From NCBI GenBank assembly GCA_900318175.1, contig ONJQ01000003.1:1-64000 (forward strand): a stretch of DNA of 64,000 nucleotides. Direction: 5' to 3'. Below are positions 44,810 to 52,743 of the stretch, one piece after another; the first letter of the stretch is position 1; each line of letters starts with the position of its first letter. Source of the DNA: an uncultured Bacteroidales bacterium (lineage in GTDB: Bacteria > Bacteroidota > Bacteroidia > Bacteroidales > P3). The position numbers and the translations under genes were made by a program. The notes under the pieces are model-generated. The model was not told where the DNA came from, did not search any database, and saw only the letters and a program-made list of their open reading frames with translations.

Positions 44810-46942
44810 TCAATTGACGATGGTCATCTCGTCAATGAGGTGCTTGGCACCGGCAAACTTGTCGATGATGAAAAGGCAGTAGCGGATGTCGAGGCTGATG
44901 TTGCGGCAGTAGTTGGGGTCGAAGAGGAGGTCACTCATAGTGCCTTCCCAGCAGCGGTCGAAGTTAATGCCGATAAGCTGGCCGTCGGCATTGAGAACGG
45001 GACTGCCGCTATTGCCGCCAGTGGTGTGGTTGGTGGCTATGAAGGCGACAGGCATCTCGCCCTTGGCGTTGGCATAACGACCATAGTCGTGGTTGTTGTA
45101 GAGCTCTTTGAGGCGAGGCTCGACAACGTAGTCGTAGATGTCGGGGTTCTCCTTCTCCATGATGCCTTCAAGGGTGCTGTAAGGCGTGTAGTAGACGGCA
45201 TCCTTGGGACGGAAGCCCTGCACATGGCCATACGCCACACGGAGGGTGAGGTTGGCGTCGGGGAAGAAATTACTGTCGGGGAACTGCTGCATCATGCCGC
45301 GGACATAGGTACGCATGAGGCGGTTGATCTCGCGCCTGTTGATGTCGTAGTCGGTCTCCTTGTCGGGGGTGTAGGCATAGCTATAGGCGACGCTGAAAAG
45401 GTCTACAGCGGGGTCGTTGAGGACTTTCTGCCAGTTCTTAGCCTTGTAGGATTTGAGGAATTTGTCGTATTTGGAGTGGTTGTTGAGCATGGACTTGTCG
45501 TAGATGTTTTCGAGCATGCGCTGCACCCCAGCCTCGTCCTTGCCTTTCTTGTCGAGGTAGGGAGAGTAGCCGGCACGCCACATGTAGAGGAACGTCTCGA
45601 CAAAGATGGCGCGATCAACTGGCGAGTGGAGTTCGAAATCTTCGAAGTATTTCTGGTTGGCAGCTATGAGCTTGTCGCACTCGATACGGGCCAAACTGTC
45701 GTTGTCGATAGTTTGACGAGCCATGCTCCAGAGCTTGTAGGCGCGGTTCATGAAGTCGGAAGCCATGACAGCTTCGTTGAAGTAGGTCCACTCCAGCTCA
45801 ATGGGGCGGAGGCGATCGTAGGCACGACCCATGTCGCGGAGGACATTCTTGTACTCGGGACGCTTGTCGGCCCATGCCTGGAAGGCAGCCTCCTGATCTT
45901 TCTTTTGCTGCACACCTTTGAGACGCAGGATGCCGAGGGTTTCGCCCTGCCACTTCTTCCAGCCGTTGGCAATGGAAGCAACCTTGGAGGCATATTTGAG
46001 ACGCTGGGCGGGAGACTGGTTCATGGCAGCGTTGTAGTGGCGCAGACGGATGTCGCGCAGGGCTATGCGGACGGGGTTTTCCTGCAAAGCCTGAAGGTCG
46101 ACCTGGTCGTGGGTGACATAGCGCTGGGTGGTGCCGGGATAGCCGAAGACGAAGGTGAAGTCGCCCTCGTCGACCCCCTTGAGGGAGATGTCGAGATGTT
46201 TGAGGGGCTTGTAGGGGACGTTGGTCTTGGAGTAGTTGGCGGGCTTGCCATCCTTGCCCACATAGACGCGGAACATGGAGAAATCGCCCGTGTGGCGAGG
46301 CCACATCCAGTTGTCGGTGTCGCCGCCGAACTTACCAATGTTGCTTGGGGGAGCACCCACAAGGCGCACATCGGTGAAGACCTCGTTGATGTACATGAAA
46401 TACTGATTGCCATAGTAGAAGGGCTTGATGACGGCTTTGTAGTGTGTGCCGGCAACAGCCTCGACAGAGAGGATGGCAATATTCTGCTTAACAATGCGCT
46501 CGCGCTCTGCCTCGGGAGTTTTGTCATCAACGCCTTCGAGGACACGATTGGTGACATTCTCCATGCGCACAAGACGGGTTGCCGTAAGACCCTTGCAGGG
46601 AATCTCCTGGTTACGTTCCATGGCCCAGAAGCCGTGGGTGAGGTAGTCGTGCTCCACAGTGCTGTTACTGGTAATGTAGTAGTAGCCGCAGTGGTGGTTG
46701 GTGAGGAAAAGGCCCTGGTCGGAGACAAACTCGCCGGTGCAACCTTGGTTGAAGAGGATGATGGCATCTTTGAGACAGGCGTTGTTGATGTCGTAGATGT
46801 CTTTGGCAGTGATGTGCATGCCAGCCTTCTGCATGGCAGCCTGGTTTTTGCCAAGGAGCATGGGAATCCACATACCCTCGTCAGCAAAAGCGGCAGGCAT
46901 CAAAAGGACTGCCAATGTGAAAATGGTAAAGACTTTTTTCAT
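44810..46942 (-). CDS. S46 family dipeptidyl-peptidase, DPP11-like (Asp/Glu specific)
   Basis: S46 enzymes release N-terminal dipeptides in the periplasm of Bacteroidota. The 710-residue protein has a signal peptide ending near AAFADEG. The chymotrypsin-type triad is visible: NHHCGY (His84), WMWPRHTGDFSMFRVYVG (Asp), and GGNSGSPV (Ser645). Arg663 in NFDRCWE is 18 residues after the serine, as Arg673 is after Ser655 in P. gingivalis DPP11, where it selects acidic P1 residues. DPP7-type enzymes have glycine there. It follows a metallopeptidase gene by 42 bases, suggesting joint use of peptides as food. Confidence 0.92.
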   Translation of the reverse strand: MKKVFTIFTLAVLLMPAAFADEGMWIPMLLGKNQAAMQKAGMHITAKDIYDINNACLKDAIILFNQGCTGEFVSDQGLFLTNHHCGYYYITSNSTVEHDYLTHGFWAMERNQEIPCKGLTATRLVRMENVTNRVLEGVDDKTPEAERERIVKQNIAILSVEAVAGTHYKAVIKPFYYGNQYFMYINEVFTDVRLVGAPPSNIGKFGGDTDNWMWPRHTGDFSMFRVYVGKDGKPANYSKTNVPYKPLKHLDISLKGVDEGDFTFVFGYPGTTQRYVTHDQVDLQALQENPVRIALRDIRLRHYNAAMNQSPAQRLKYASKVASIANGWKKWQGETLGILRLKGVQQKKDQEAAFQAWADKRPEYKNVLRDMGRAYDRLRPIELEWTYFNEAVMASDFMNRAYKLWSMARQTIDNDSLARIECDKLIAANQKYFEDFELHSPVDRAIFVETFLYMWRAGYSPYLDKKGKDEAGVQRMLENIYDKSMLNNHSKYDKFLKSYKAKNWQKVLNDPAVDLFSVAYSYAYTPDKETDYDINRREINRLMRTYVRGMMQQFPDSNFFPDANLTLRVAYGHVQGFRPKDAVYYTPYSTLEGIMEKENPDIYDYVVEPRLKELYNNHDYGRYANAKGEMPVAFIATNHTTGGNSGSPVLNADGQLIGINFDRCWEGTMSDLLFDPNYCRNISLDIRYCLFIIDKFAGAKHLIDEMTIVN

Positions 46943-46984
46943 AGGATTTTATGTTATTGATTTATATTCTGGTAAATGTAGTTA

Positions 46985-49084
46985 CTACTTAAACGCTTTT
47001 ACCGCCTCGGCAGCGGCGTCAAGGAGAGGCTGTGTGGAGACGTTGCTGCCCACAGCGTGGCGCATCCAGTGCTGAGGTGTGAGACGGCCAGCGGGGAAGA
47101 TGCGCTGAATCTCGTCTGCTATGTTCTTGCCACGCAGCTGCTGTTCCAACTGGAACTGGATGATGTGGCCATAGGGATAGTTGGCAAGATAGAGAGGGGA
47201 ATCAATCATGTGGCTATAGATGGCGAGAATGGGAGAATCAGGCTCGCCAAGATGGGGAGCATAGTACTTGTTCCATACCTGGCGGGCTATGGCTATCACT
47301 TGCTCCTTGAGCTGAGTGACGTTGGCGTCGGGGTGGTCGTAGAGCCAGTGCCAGGAGTACATGTCTACGAGTGCCACTCCCATGATTTCATAACATCCCC
47401 AAAAGATGTCAAGGGTTTCGAGGGCCTCTGTCTGCGGATTGTTGTCGTGATAGCCCAAAAAGGCAAGGTCGCGCCCCTGGAAGACGAAGGCCAATGCCTC
47501 AGTGAAAGCGGTGTTGGGCACTCCTTTCATGATGTAGTTGTCCACGTCGTGGAGGGTGATGGTCTGCTCGACGTTGTGGCCAAACTCGTGGACGGCAATA
47601 TTGTAGCCCTTGTAGTCCATACCGTCAGGGGCGATGCGGGTGCGCAGCCGGGCATTGTCGGTGCGCATGTTGCTCTCCCAGGCGTGGCCGGCACCCCGCG
47701 AGGGGTCAACGGTGATGTGGGAGCAGATGAACTGAATGCGCTCGGGGGTGAAACCGAGCTGACGGAGTATGGATGGCATACCTTTTTGGGCAAATGCCTC
47801 GCGGTTGGGATAGAGGCGGCGGGTCAGGGCGGAGAGGTCATCCTCATTGATGGTGCTGCGGGACTTGAACCCGTCGTACCAGATGTCGAAGGGCTCCAGT
47901 TTGCGCCCCACTCGGTGGCTGATAAGGGTTGCCACGTCGGCCACCTGAGGCGAAGTAAGGAAGGAGGTGAAGAGTTGCTCAATCTCGTCGTAACTGACCT
48001 CCATGTCTTGATTAAAGGCACGGTCTATAGCGGTGGGATAGCGGGGGTTGTAGCGGTCCACCTGCTGCATGGCATGGAAGTTGGCGAGGAAATGGTGGTA
48101 GCGAGTGTCCGGCTCGCGCTCGGGGTTGTCTAAGGCATGTCCCTGACCGTCAAGTACGGCATTGGTGTAGGGGTTCCAGCTATACTGCGCGTTGTTGATA
48201 ACGCACTGGGGGATGCTCTGGTCTATAATGCGACGCATCACCTGGTAGATAATGCGTTGCTTGGCAAGTCCTGTATCACCCTGGTTGTAGTGGGTCTTCA
48301 GCTCGTCGCGCAGACCCCAGTGGGTGATGAGTGCCATATCGGGGAAGAGGCGGTGCCCCTGATCATCGCGCAGCTGCCCCATCATGATATTGTAGTTGGA
48401 TATGTAGTTGTCGGCAGCAGCCAGTTGGTTGGCCAACTGCTGGTTGGCCGAAGCCGGCACACGCGAGGTGAAGAGGTCGCCAAGGCGGGCGTAAGCCCAC
48501 TGGCGGCGGCTCCATTGGGCTCCCATGCTGTTCTTCTCATCGAGGGTGTAGAAGGGGAAGTTGAGTGCCACAACGAAAGCTATCTTCTGCAGGTACATGT
48601 CGTCGTCGAAATGAGCGGAGGGGTCGAAGCCGCCAAACATCTCGTCGAGTTCAGTGGGTTCGGGTCCCACTACATGGAGCGGCAGTTTGAGGTCGACGCT
48701 GATTTTGTTGAAACAGCCCCAGAGGCTTTCAAGGTTGGCCTGAAGGGTCTGGGCCATGCGCCACAAGGCCGCCGTATCAGCCTCGAAGTGTTTAAGACAG
48801 AAAATACGGAAATCGTCGGGGGTGCCGTCGTCGGCAGTCCAGAGGGCTGCCACCTGGGGCACACTGCGCCCGGCACGGTCCATAACGTCGTCGCCATACT
48901 GCTTATGCAGGGCGTCGAGGGTTGCCTGAAGGGTGTTGGAGTCGATATTGCTCATGGCTGTGGGTTGGTTTTTATGGCCACAGGAGACCGCCAAGGTCAA
49001 CAGGGCGCCAAGGATGACAATCAGTGGCGCGGCACCCCTGCGGGTGATATTTTTGTGGAGAACTTCGGTGAATGACTTTTGCAT
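46985..49084 (-). CDS. Lipoprotein zinc metallopeptidase with HEFGH motif
   Basis: The ~699-residue product has a signal with lipobox TLAVSCG, so it is a lipoprotein. Residues ~500-560 contain IAVHEFGHNVEQTI (HExxH) and, further on, NTAFTEALAFVFQGRDL with a glutamate suited as third zinc ligand. The overall fold looks like the M3/M49-type gluzincins, but I cannot place it in a family. It opens with mostly helical sequence. I use ATG 49084 rather than 49120, which would give an over-long n-region. It has a promoter at 49141 and precedes DPP11. Confidence 0.75.
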   Translation of the reverse strand: MQKSFTEVLHKNITRRGAAPLIVILGALLTLAVSCGHKNQPTAMSNIDSNTLQATLDALHKQYGDDVMDRAGRSVPQVAALWTADDGTPDDFRIFCLKHFEADTAALWRMAQTLQANLESLWGCFNKISVDLKLPLHVVGPEPTELDEMFGGFDPSAHFDDDMYLQKIAFVVALNFPFYTLDEKNSMGAQWSRRQWAYARLGDLFTSRVPASANQQLANQLAAADNYISNYNIMMGQLRDDQGHRLFPDMALITHWGLRDELKTHYNQGDTGLAKQRIIYQVMRRIIDQSIPQCVINNAQYSWNPYTNAVLDGQGHALDNPEREPDTRYHHFLANFHAMQQVDRYNPRYPTAIDRAFNQDMEVSYDEIEQLFTSFLTSPQVADVATLISHRVGRKLEPFDIWYDGFKSRSTINEDDLSALTRRLYPNREAFAQKGMPSILRQLGFTPERIQFICSHITVDPSRGAGHAWESNMRTDNARLRTRIAPDGMDYKGYNIAVHEFGHNVEQTITLHDVDNYIMKGVPNTAFTEALAFVFQGRDLAFLGYHDNNPQTEALETLDIFWGCYEIMGVALVDMYSWHWLYDHPDANVTQLKEQVIAIARQVWNKYYAPHLGEPDSPILAIYSHMIDSPLYLANYPYGHIIQFQLEQQLRGKNIADEIQRIFPAGRLTPQHWMRHAVGSNVSTQPLLDAAAEAVKAFK

Positions 49085-49140
49085 GCGGTGCGCGTGTGTG
49101 TAATGATGTTGCATATTCATGTTTTTAATGTTTCAAAATG

Positions 49141-49169
49141 CAAAGATACAAATTTTTTTCGTATCTTTG
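49141..49169. promoter_or_regulatory. Symmetric divergent promoters
   Basis: CAAAGATA (minus-strand TATCTTTG, 49148-49141) and TATCTTTG (49162-49169) face away from each other. They form an inverted repeat CAAAGATAC...GTATCTTTG with an 11-base centre. One drives the metallopeptidase, the other the vWA membrane protein operon. The 230 bases between the right box and ATG 49402 hold no gene I can support. Confidence 0.75.
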
Positions 49170-49401
49170 CAAAATTATTGCGGGGCAGGGAACCACAGCT
49201 GGGCGATGAACGACGGTTGGTGCCCATCGGGGGAAACTCTCCGCAGGTGTTGAACAAGTATAAAACGAAGGTTGAATGGAGTGTTGAAAACGGTGATGGG
49301 GAGGCGGTGAACTACAGCTGGCGCACGGCGGTAAGATTACCCCACCGCGGTTTAACCCCACACGTTTGCCTCAGGACAATAAAAATGAAAAGGGATTTGC
49401 G

Positions 49402-51456
49402 ATGCAGTTTTTGATGGATTGTCAGTGGTATTGGGTGCCGCTGTGCCTGCTGGCGGGTGCGGCATACGGCGCGGCGCTGTATGGGTGGAATGCCCGCAGG
49501 GGAACAAAGGGTGGCGCGCGGCGTGGCAAAGCGTTAGTCCTGCTGACTGCAGCGCGGGTGCTGACGGTGACACTGCTTGCCCTGCTGCTGACGGGGCCGG
49601 TGATGAAACGGAAGGTGACGGGGCATGAGCGCCCGTTAGTGGTGGTGTGCCAGGATGTGAGCGCCTCCATAACCGAAAGCGAACGGACGCTGCCAAGAAG
49701 CATAGAGGAGTTGGAGGGGCGTTGGGAGGTGGTGTACGACACGTTCGGTGGCAACAGCACGAATATCGCCGCCGCGCTGACGAAGGCGGCGGACCGCTAT
49801 GCAGGTCGCAACATTGGTGCGGTGGTGCTGCTGAGCGACGGCATCCACAACCAAGGCCCGCAACCGGAGGCCGCAGCGAGAGCTGCGGGGGTGCCGGTGT
49901 ACACAATTGCCCTGGGCGACACGACGCGCAGACGGGACGCATGGATAGGGACGGTGCGCTGCAACCGAACGGCTTACGCAGGCAGCGAGCTGCCTGTGGA
50001 GGTGACGGTGCGAGCCACAGGCCTCATAGGTGGGGCGGCAACGCTTGCCGTCAGCACAGGGGGCAGGACTATGGCCACCCAACGCGTGAGCTACGAGGAG
50101 GACGATTTCGCACAGACGGTGACACTCCCCATTAAGGTGGAGCAGCCGGGGCTGCAGACTGTCACCCTCACCCTAACGCCCATCGCCACGGAGCTGACCA
50201 CAGCGAACAACAGCCGCACAGTGGCGGTGGAGGTTCTTGAGGGGCGCCGCCGCGTGGCAATAGTGGCCCCGGCTGCACATCCCGACCTCGGGGCGCTGAA
50301 GCGGAGCATTGAGGCCAATCCCAACTACGAGGTGCAGATGGCCGTGGGGCAGCAGTGCGCAGCGGCCTTGAAGGGAGAAGGGCTGCAGGGGTTCGACATG
50401 GCCATACTTCACAACCTGCCCAGTGACGCAGAATGGCAGCGATGGGTGAGCGCACTGCCCCGCGAGCTGCCCCGCATCTATATTGTCGGTGAGCGCACTG
50501 ACTTGGCACGCTTCAACGCGTTGCACTGCGGGTTGGAGATTACGGCGGGGAGACACCTCATGGAGCAGGTGGGTGCCGCGGCCAACGGGGGGTTCACCCT
50601 CTTCGCGCTGCCTGCCGGCATGGGCGCACGCATCGCAGCCCTGCCTCCGCTCACTGCCCCCTTCGGCACCTACCGCATGGCGGCAGATGCACAGAGCCTG
50701 TTCTACGCCACCGTGGGCGGACAGGCGACGGAACGGCCTCTCATGGCTTTTGGCAGCATGGAGGGCGTGCGCTACGCCTACGTGGTGGGCGAGGGCCTGT
50801 GGCGATGGCGGCTGCATAGCTACCTGATGAACGGCAGCCACGACGATTTCGACCAGCTGATTGAGAAGATGGTGGTCTACACGGCCACCTCGTCACGCCG
50901 CGACCGGCTGCACGTAACGGCCGAACGCATCTACCGCGAAGACGAGCCCATCACGCTGAACGCCGAATTCTATGACGACAACTGGCAGCCCACCAACTCG
51001 CCCGCCCTCAGCTGCACCCTAACAGCGACGGACTCGGGCTCGACGCTCAGTTACGACTTCCACCCCTCGGGCACAGGCTACTCCCTCGGCCTCGGCACCC
51101 TCAGCCCCGGGCGCTACCACCTACAAGCGCGCACCTCTTTTGGCGGCAAGGACTACAACTGGTCGGGGGCTTTTGTTGTAGAAGCCTACAACCTCGAACA
51201 GCTCAACCTCGTGGCGGACCACACCCTGCTCAACACCCTCAGCCAAACCACGGGAGGCACCATGCTGCCTCTAGACTCGGCCGACCTGCTGCCACAGCTG
51301 CTGGCCGACCGCGACGACATGAAGGATGTGCTCTACACACACACACGCTACACGCCCTTGGTCTCGCTGCCCTGGCTGCTTGTACTCATCATCCTGCTGC
51401 TGGCGATAGAGTGGGCTGGACGCAAATACTTTGCCGACAACTTAGGAAATCAATAA
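49402..51456 (+). CDS. vWA-domain membrane protein
   Basis: The ~684-residue protein has membrane helices at the N-terminus (WVPLCLLAGAAYGAALYGW; ALVLLTAARVLTVTLLALLL) and at the C-terminus (LVSLPWLLVLIILLLAIEW). Between them lie a vWA domain, VVVCQDVSASI with an intact DxSxS MIDAS motif and VVLLSDGIHNQG, then CARDB/Ig-like beta domains and a glutamine-amidotransferase-like segment (RRVAIVAPAAHPDLGALK). This is the BatA/YfgF-like large membrane vWA type of Bacteroidota, of unclear function. The start at 49402 follows a weak AGGGA. A flippase gene follows at 21 bases. Confidence 0.82.
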   Translation: MQFLMDCQWYWVPLCLLAGAAYGAALYGWNARRGTKGGARRGKALVLLTAARVLTVTLLALLLTGPVMKRKVTGHERPLVVVCQDVSASITESERTLPRSIEELEGRWEVVYDTFGGNSTNIAAALTKAADRYAGRNIGAVVLLSDGIHNQGPQPEAAARAAGVPVYTIALGDTTRRRDAWIGTVRCNRTAYAGSELPVEVTVRATGLIGGAATLAVSTGGRTMATQRVSYEEDDFAQTVTLPIKVEQPGLQTVTLTLTPIATELTTANNSRTVAVEVLEGRRRVAIVAPAAHPDLGALKRSIEANPNYEVQMAVGQQCAAALKGEGLQGFDMAILHNLPSDAEWQRWVSALPRELPRIYIVGERTDLARFNALHCGLEITAGRHLMEQVGAAANGGFTLFALPAGMGARIAALPPLTAPFGTYRMAADAQSLFYATVGGQATERPLMAFGSMEGVRYAYVVGEGLWRWRLHSYLMNGSHDDFDQLIEKMVVYTATSSRRDRLHVTAERIYREDEPITLNAEFYDDNWQPTNSPALSCTLTATDSGSTLSYDFHPSGTGYSLGLGTLSPGRYHLQARTSFGGKDYNWSGAFVVEAYNLEQLNLVADHTLLNTLSQTTGGTMLPLDSADLLPQLLADRDDMKDVLYTHTRYTPLVSLPWLLVLIILLLAIEWAGRKYFADNLGNQ

Positions 51457-51477
51457 TCCATCCAAACCAACCCTACC

Positions 51478-52743
51478 GTGGCCACCCGATTCATAAAAAA
51501 CTCCGGCACCCTGCTCACCGGCAACGTCATTGCCCAGGGGCTTGCCTTTGTGGCCTACACGCTGCTGCTGCGCCTGTTCACCCCCGACGACTTCGGCCTG
51601 TGCAATGTCTTTTTCAGCTACACAGAAGTCCTCATCATCCTCTCCACCTGCAAATTCGAGATGGCCATCGTCATAGCCGAGAGCGACCGTGAAGCCTCCG
51701 ACCTTGCCCGTCTCTCTTTCCGGCTCAACGCCCTGCTCTCCCTCTTCCTGCTCGCTGTCGCGATCCTCATGGCCCTCTTTGGCATCAGCCCTTCCAAACT
51801 CCCTCCCCTGCTGCTGATTCTCCTCCCCCTGCTTGTCTACTTTACAGGCACCTACCGCGTATACGTCTTCCTCTGCAACCGCCACAGGGAATACAACGCT
51901 TTGGCCATAGGCGAGGTGGTCTCCGTCAGTTCGGCCACTGCCACGCGCCTCCTCTTCGGCCTCCTTGCCCCCGTTGTGAACCTCTTCCACACCATTGGCC
52001 TCCCATTGGGCTCCGTGCTGGGCAAAGTGGGCGGGCACCTCTACCTACGCCATATCGTCTGCCGCAAGCATGGCTATTACCAGCCCACCTCCGCCCCGTT
52101 GCGTCCCCTTGCACACAAATACATCAACTTTGCGCGCTACGTCATGCCGCGCGAGCTGGTCAGCAGTTTCTCCTCCAACCTTCCACTGATGTGGCTGAGC
52201 ATCCATTTTGACAAACCCCTCCTGGGGCTTTTTTCGCTGGCCCTCACCTTCACCCAGCGACCAGCTGGCGTGCTGGCCAACACTTTCGAGAAGGTCCTCT
52301 ACCAAAACATCACCGCCAAGGTGCAGAGCCATCTGCCCCTGCGACGCGACGTTGGGCGTTTCGTTCTCCTGCTTGGAAGCGGCATCCTCTTGGTCGGACC
52401 ACTCATCTTCCTCTTTGCCGAACCGGTGTTCGTCTTCCTTTTCGGCAACCAGTGGGTAGGCACAGGCTACTACGTGCGCTGCCTCCTGCCCTGGATGGCC
52501 ATCCTTGTGGTCAGCAACTCCCTCTCCTTTGTCGGCAACATCTTCAGTACCCAGCGCGTGGACTTCATCCTGCAAGTCGTCCAACTCCTGCTCCGTGCCG
52601 CTGCTTTGCTCATTGGCATCACACTCTCTGACTTTCAGCTTGCCATCCTCCTCTTTGCCGTCGTCAGTGCCCTCATTGCCGTTGTTCAGTTAGGCTGGTA
52701 TCTCTACCAAATACACCGCTACGACCACAACCTCCCATCATGA
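51478..52743 (+). CDS. Wzx-like polysaccharide flippase
   Basis: The 421-residue protein has about twelve membrane helices and the opening FIKNSGTLLTGNVIAQGLAF of polysaccharide-export (Wzx/RfbX, MOP superfamily) flippases. It continues with RLFTPDDFGLCNVFFSY and later LFGNQWVGTGYYVRCLLPWM, as in that family. It should turn undecaprenyl- or similar lipid-linked glycans across the inner membrane. The start is a GTG; no ATG lies near. Its stop overlaps the GH106 start by four bases. Confidence 0.88.
   Translation: MATRFIKNSGTLLTGNVIAQGLAFVAYTLLLRLFTPDDFGLCNVFFSYTEVLIILSTCKFEMAIVIAESDREASDLARLSFRLNALLSLFLLAVAILMALFGISPSKLPPLLLILLPLLVYFTGTYRVYVFLCNRHREYNALAIGEVVSVSSATATRLLFGLLAPVVNLFHTIGLPLGSVLGKVGGHLYLRHIVCRKHGYYQPTSAPLRPLAHKYINFARYVMPRELVSSFSSNLPLMWLSIHFDKPLLGLFSLALTFTQRPAGVLANTFEKVLYQNITAKVQSHLPLRRDVGRFVLLLGSGILLVGPLIFLFAEPVFVFLFGNQWVGTGYYVRCLLPWMAILVVSNSLSFVGNIFSTQRVDFILQVVQLLLRAAALLIGITLSDFQLAILLFAVVSALIAVVQLGWYLYQIHRYDHNLPS

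Noticed and set aside
49079..49414. 111-codon frame across the divergent promoters
   Set aside because: It covers both -7 boxes and ends inside the vWA gene; no recognisable domain.
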